Source: Psychrobacter sp. (GTDB taxonomy: Bacteria > Pseudomonadota > Gammaproteobacteria > Pseudomonadales > Moraxellaceae). Taken from it: a stretch of 5,667 nt of DNA. Both the position numbers and the translations under genes were made by a program. The notes beneath the pieces are model-generated. The model had not been told where the DNA came from. It saw only the letters and a list, made by a program, of their open reading frames with translations, and made no database searches. The stretch's first letter is position 1, and every line of letters starts with the position of its first letter. The stretch lies in assembly GCF_030454045.1 (NCBI RefSeq), contig NZ_JAKDJE010000114.1:1-5667 (forward strand), in the 5' to 3' direction. Positions 5,201-5,667 of the stretch are shown piece by piece.

Positions 5201-5612
5201 TCCATGTCACTCATTAGGCAGTAATTAATAGGCTCTTTAAACCCATCAAGGGCGCAAAAATCTGACTGCCATGCCAACACTTTGGTTATAAATAAAATTT
5301 TTCCGTAAGTAAAATCCAGACCTCAAACACGACAATTAAAAACCAATAATAACTATATCTCTTGCGAAAGTACTGTTGTATTGACTTTAAATAACGGAAC
5401 TTCAACGGCTAGCGCTGACTCATGCAAAAGATCTATTACCATACTTCATTGATTATTAAATGTGTAAAAGACATAAGCCGATAAGCTTATGTCTTGTTTT
5501 ATGAGCATCTAAAAAAATCAGGAACGGATTTCAAATACATTTTCAATGGTGGCAACAACATGTCCATGACTTGCTTAAACATGTCTAAATACTACGAAGA
5601 CTTAAAAAATTA
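5201..5612. other. 412-bp gene-poor spacer upstream of the riboswitch
   Basis: No credible ORF on either strand. The only clear structure is the hairpin at 5469-5500. Short open stretches near 5495-5612 are too brief and lack support. The spacer ends at the left end of an insertion sequence at 5613, so the native neighbour of this spacer is unknown. Confidence 0.6.
5469..5500. terminator. Strong 10-bp terminator hairpin, possibly bidirectional
   Basis: AGACATAAGC (5469-5478) and GCTTATGTCT (5485-5494) form a perfect stem with a 6-nt loop. The plus-strand 3' side continues TGTTTT (5495-5500), and on the minus strand the stem is followed by TTTTAC. No gene inside the window ends here, so it may belong to a minus-strand gene beyond or displaced by the insertion sequence. 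Confidence 0.65.
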
Positions 5613-5667
5613 GGGGCTGTCCTAGATAAGCAAAATTATTTAGGATAGCACTATGAGAAAGAGTAAA
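5613..5667 (+). mobile_element. Left end of an insertion sequence, probably IS5 family (partial)
   Basis: The sequence beginning GGGGCTGTCCTAGATAAG at 5613 has the look of an IS5-type terminal inverted repeat, followed 40 bp later by a transposase start. The other end is outside the window, so the family, target duplication and length cannot be confirmed. Flanking TTA or TA at 5610-5612 could be part of the target duplication. Confidence 0.6.
5653..5667 (+). CDS. Transposase, first five codons only (partial)
   Basis: ATG at 5653 opens MRKSK and runs off the window. AGGA at 5642-5645 lies 7 nt upstream. The position directly inside an IS-like end and the MRKSK beginning fit IS5-family transposases; an IS3-type protein with a similar start (MRKSR) is the alternative, less likely because the terminus begins GGGG instead of TG. 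Confidence 0.5.

Noticed and set aside
5518..5574. Eighteen-codon minus-strand open stretch ending in a plausible C-terminus (GHVVATIENVFEIRS)
   Set aside because: A TAA directly precedes it in frame and no continuation is seen, so a gene remnant cannot be supported, although an eroded gene end is possible.
5495..5613. Plus-strand open stretch ending MSKYYEDLKN just before the IS
   Set aside because: It is only about 40 codons, begins within the terminator hairpin, has no ribosome binding site and no recognisable family.
1..5667. CRISPR array, tRNA or rRNA genes, replication origin
   Set aside because: No regularly spaced repeats, cloverleaf-like sequence, rRNA-like sequence or iteron cluster was seen.

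Overview
The window looks like a piece of a gammaproteobacterial chromosome of the Moraxellaceae type, with Psychrobacter as my best guess. The grounds are moderate GC with AT-rich spacers, the style of the membrane proteins, and several short insertion-type repeats. This is inference from composition and gene style. All resident genes lie on the minus strand; only the insertion element at the right edge points the other way.

Layout from left to right. Positions 1-158 hold a non-coding repeat-like segment with an internal inverted repeat, cut by the window edge. Positions 202-1821 hold a PepSY-TM (PiuB-like) inner-membrane protein gene. It is split by a 133-bp MITE-like insertion (1244-1376) flanked by TA. 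The insertion keeps the reading frame but brings in one TAA stop, leaving a 153-aa N-terminal piece and a 378-codon downstream ORF. Positions 1956-2699 encode a TauE/SafE-family (UreH-like) membrane protein with a Met/His-rich tandem-repeat tail. Positions 2975-3565 encode a His-rich, DUF2946-like membrane-anchored protein with a CxxC motif. These three genes read as a small metal-handling set, most likely copper, although no metal is proved by sequence alone.

Positions 3963-4892 encode an EamA/DMT permease. It is preceded at 5008-5170 by a clear FMN riboswitch (RFN element). The pairing makes a RibN-type riboflavin importer the best call. A 115-nt leader with nested inverted repeats lies between aptamer and start codon, and the Shine-Dalgarno sequence sits in the loop of a small hairpin.

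The right side (5171-5612) is a gene-poor spacer with one strong bidirectional-type terminator hairpin. At 5613 begins the left end of an insertion sequence, probably IS5 family, with the first five codons of its transposase.

The most notable points are the frame-preserving MITE that splits the PepSY gene, the FMN-riboswitch/EamA unit with its unusual leader, and the shared His/Met-rich character of the three left-hand genes. I saw nothing that amounts to a wholly new system.
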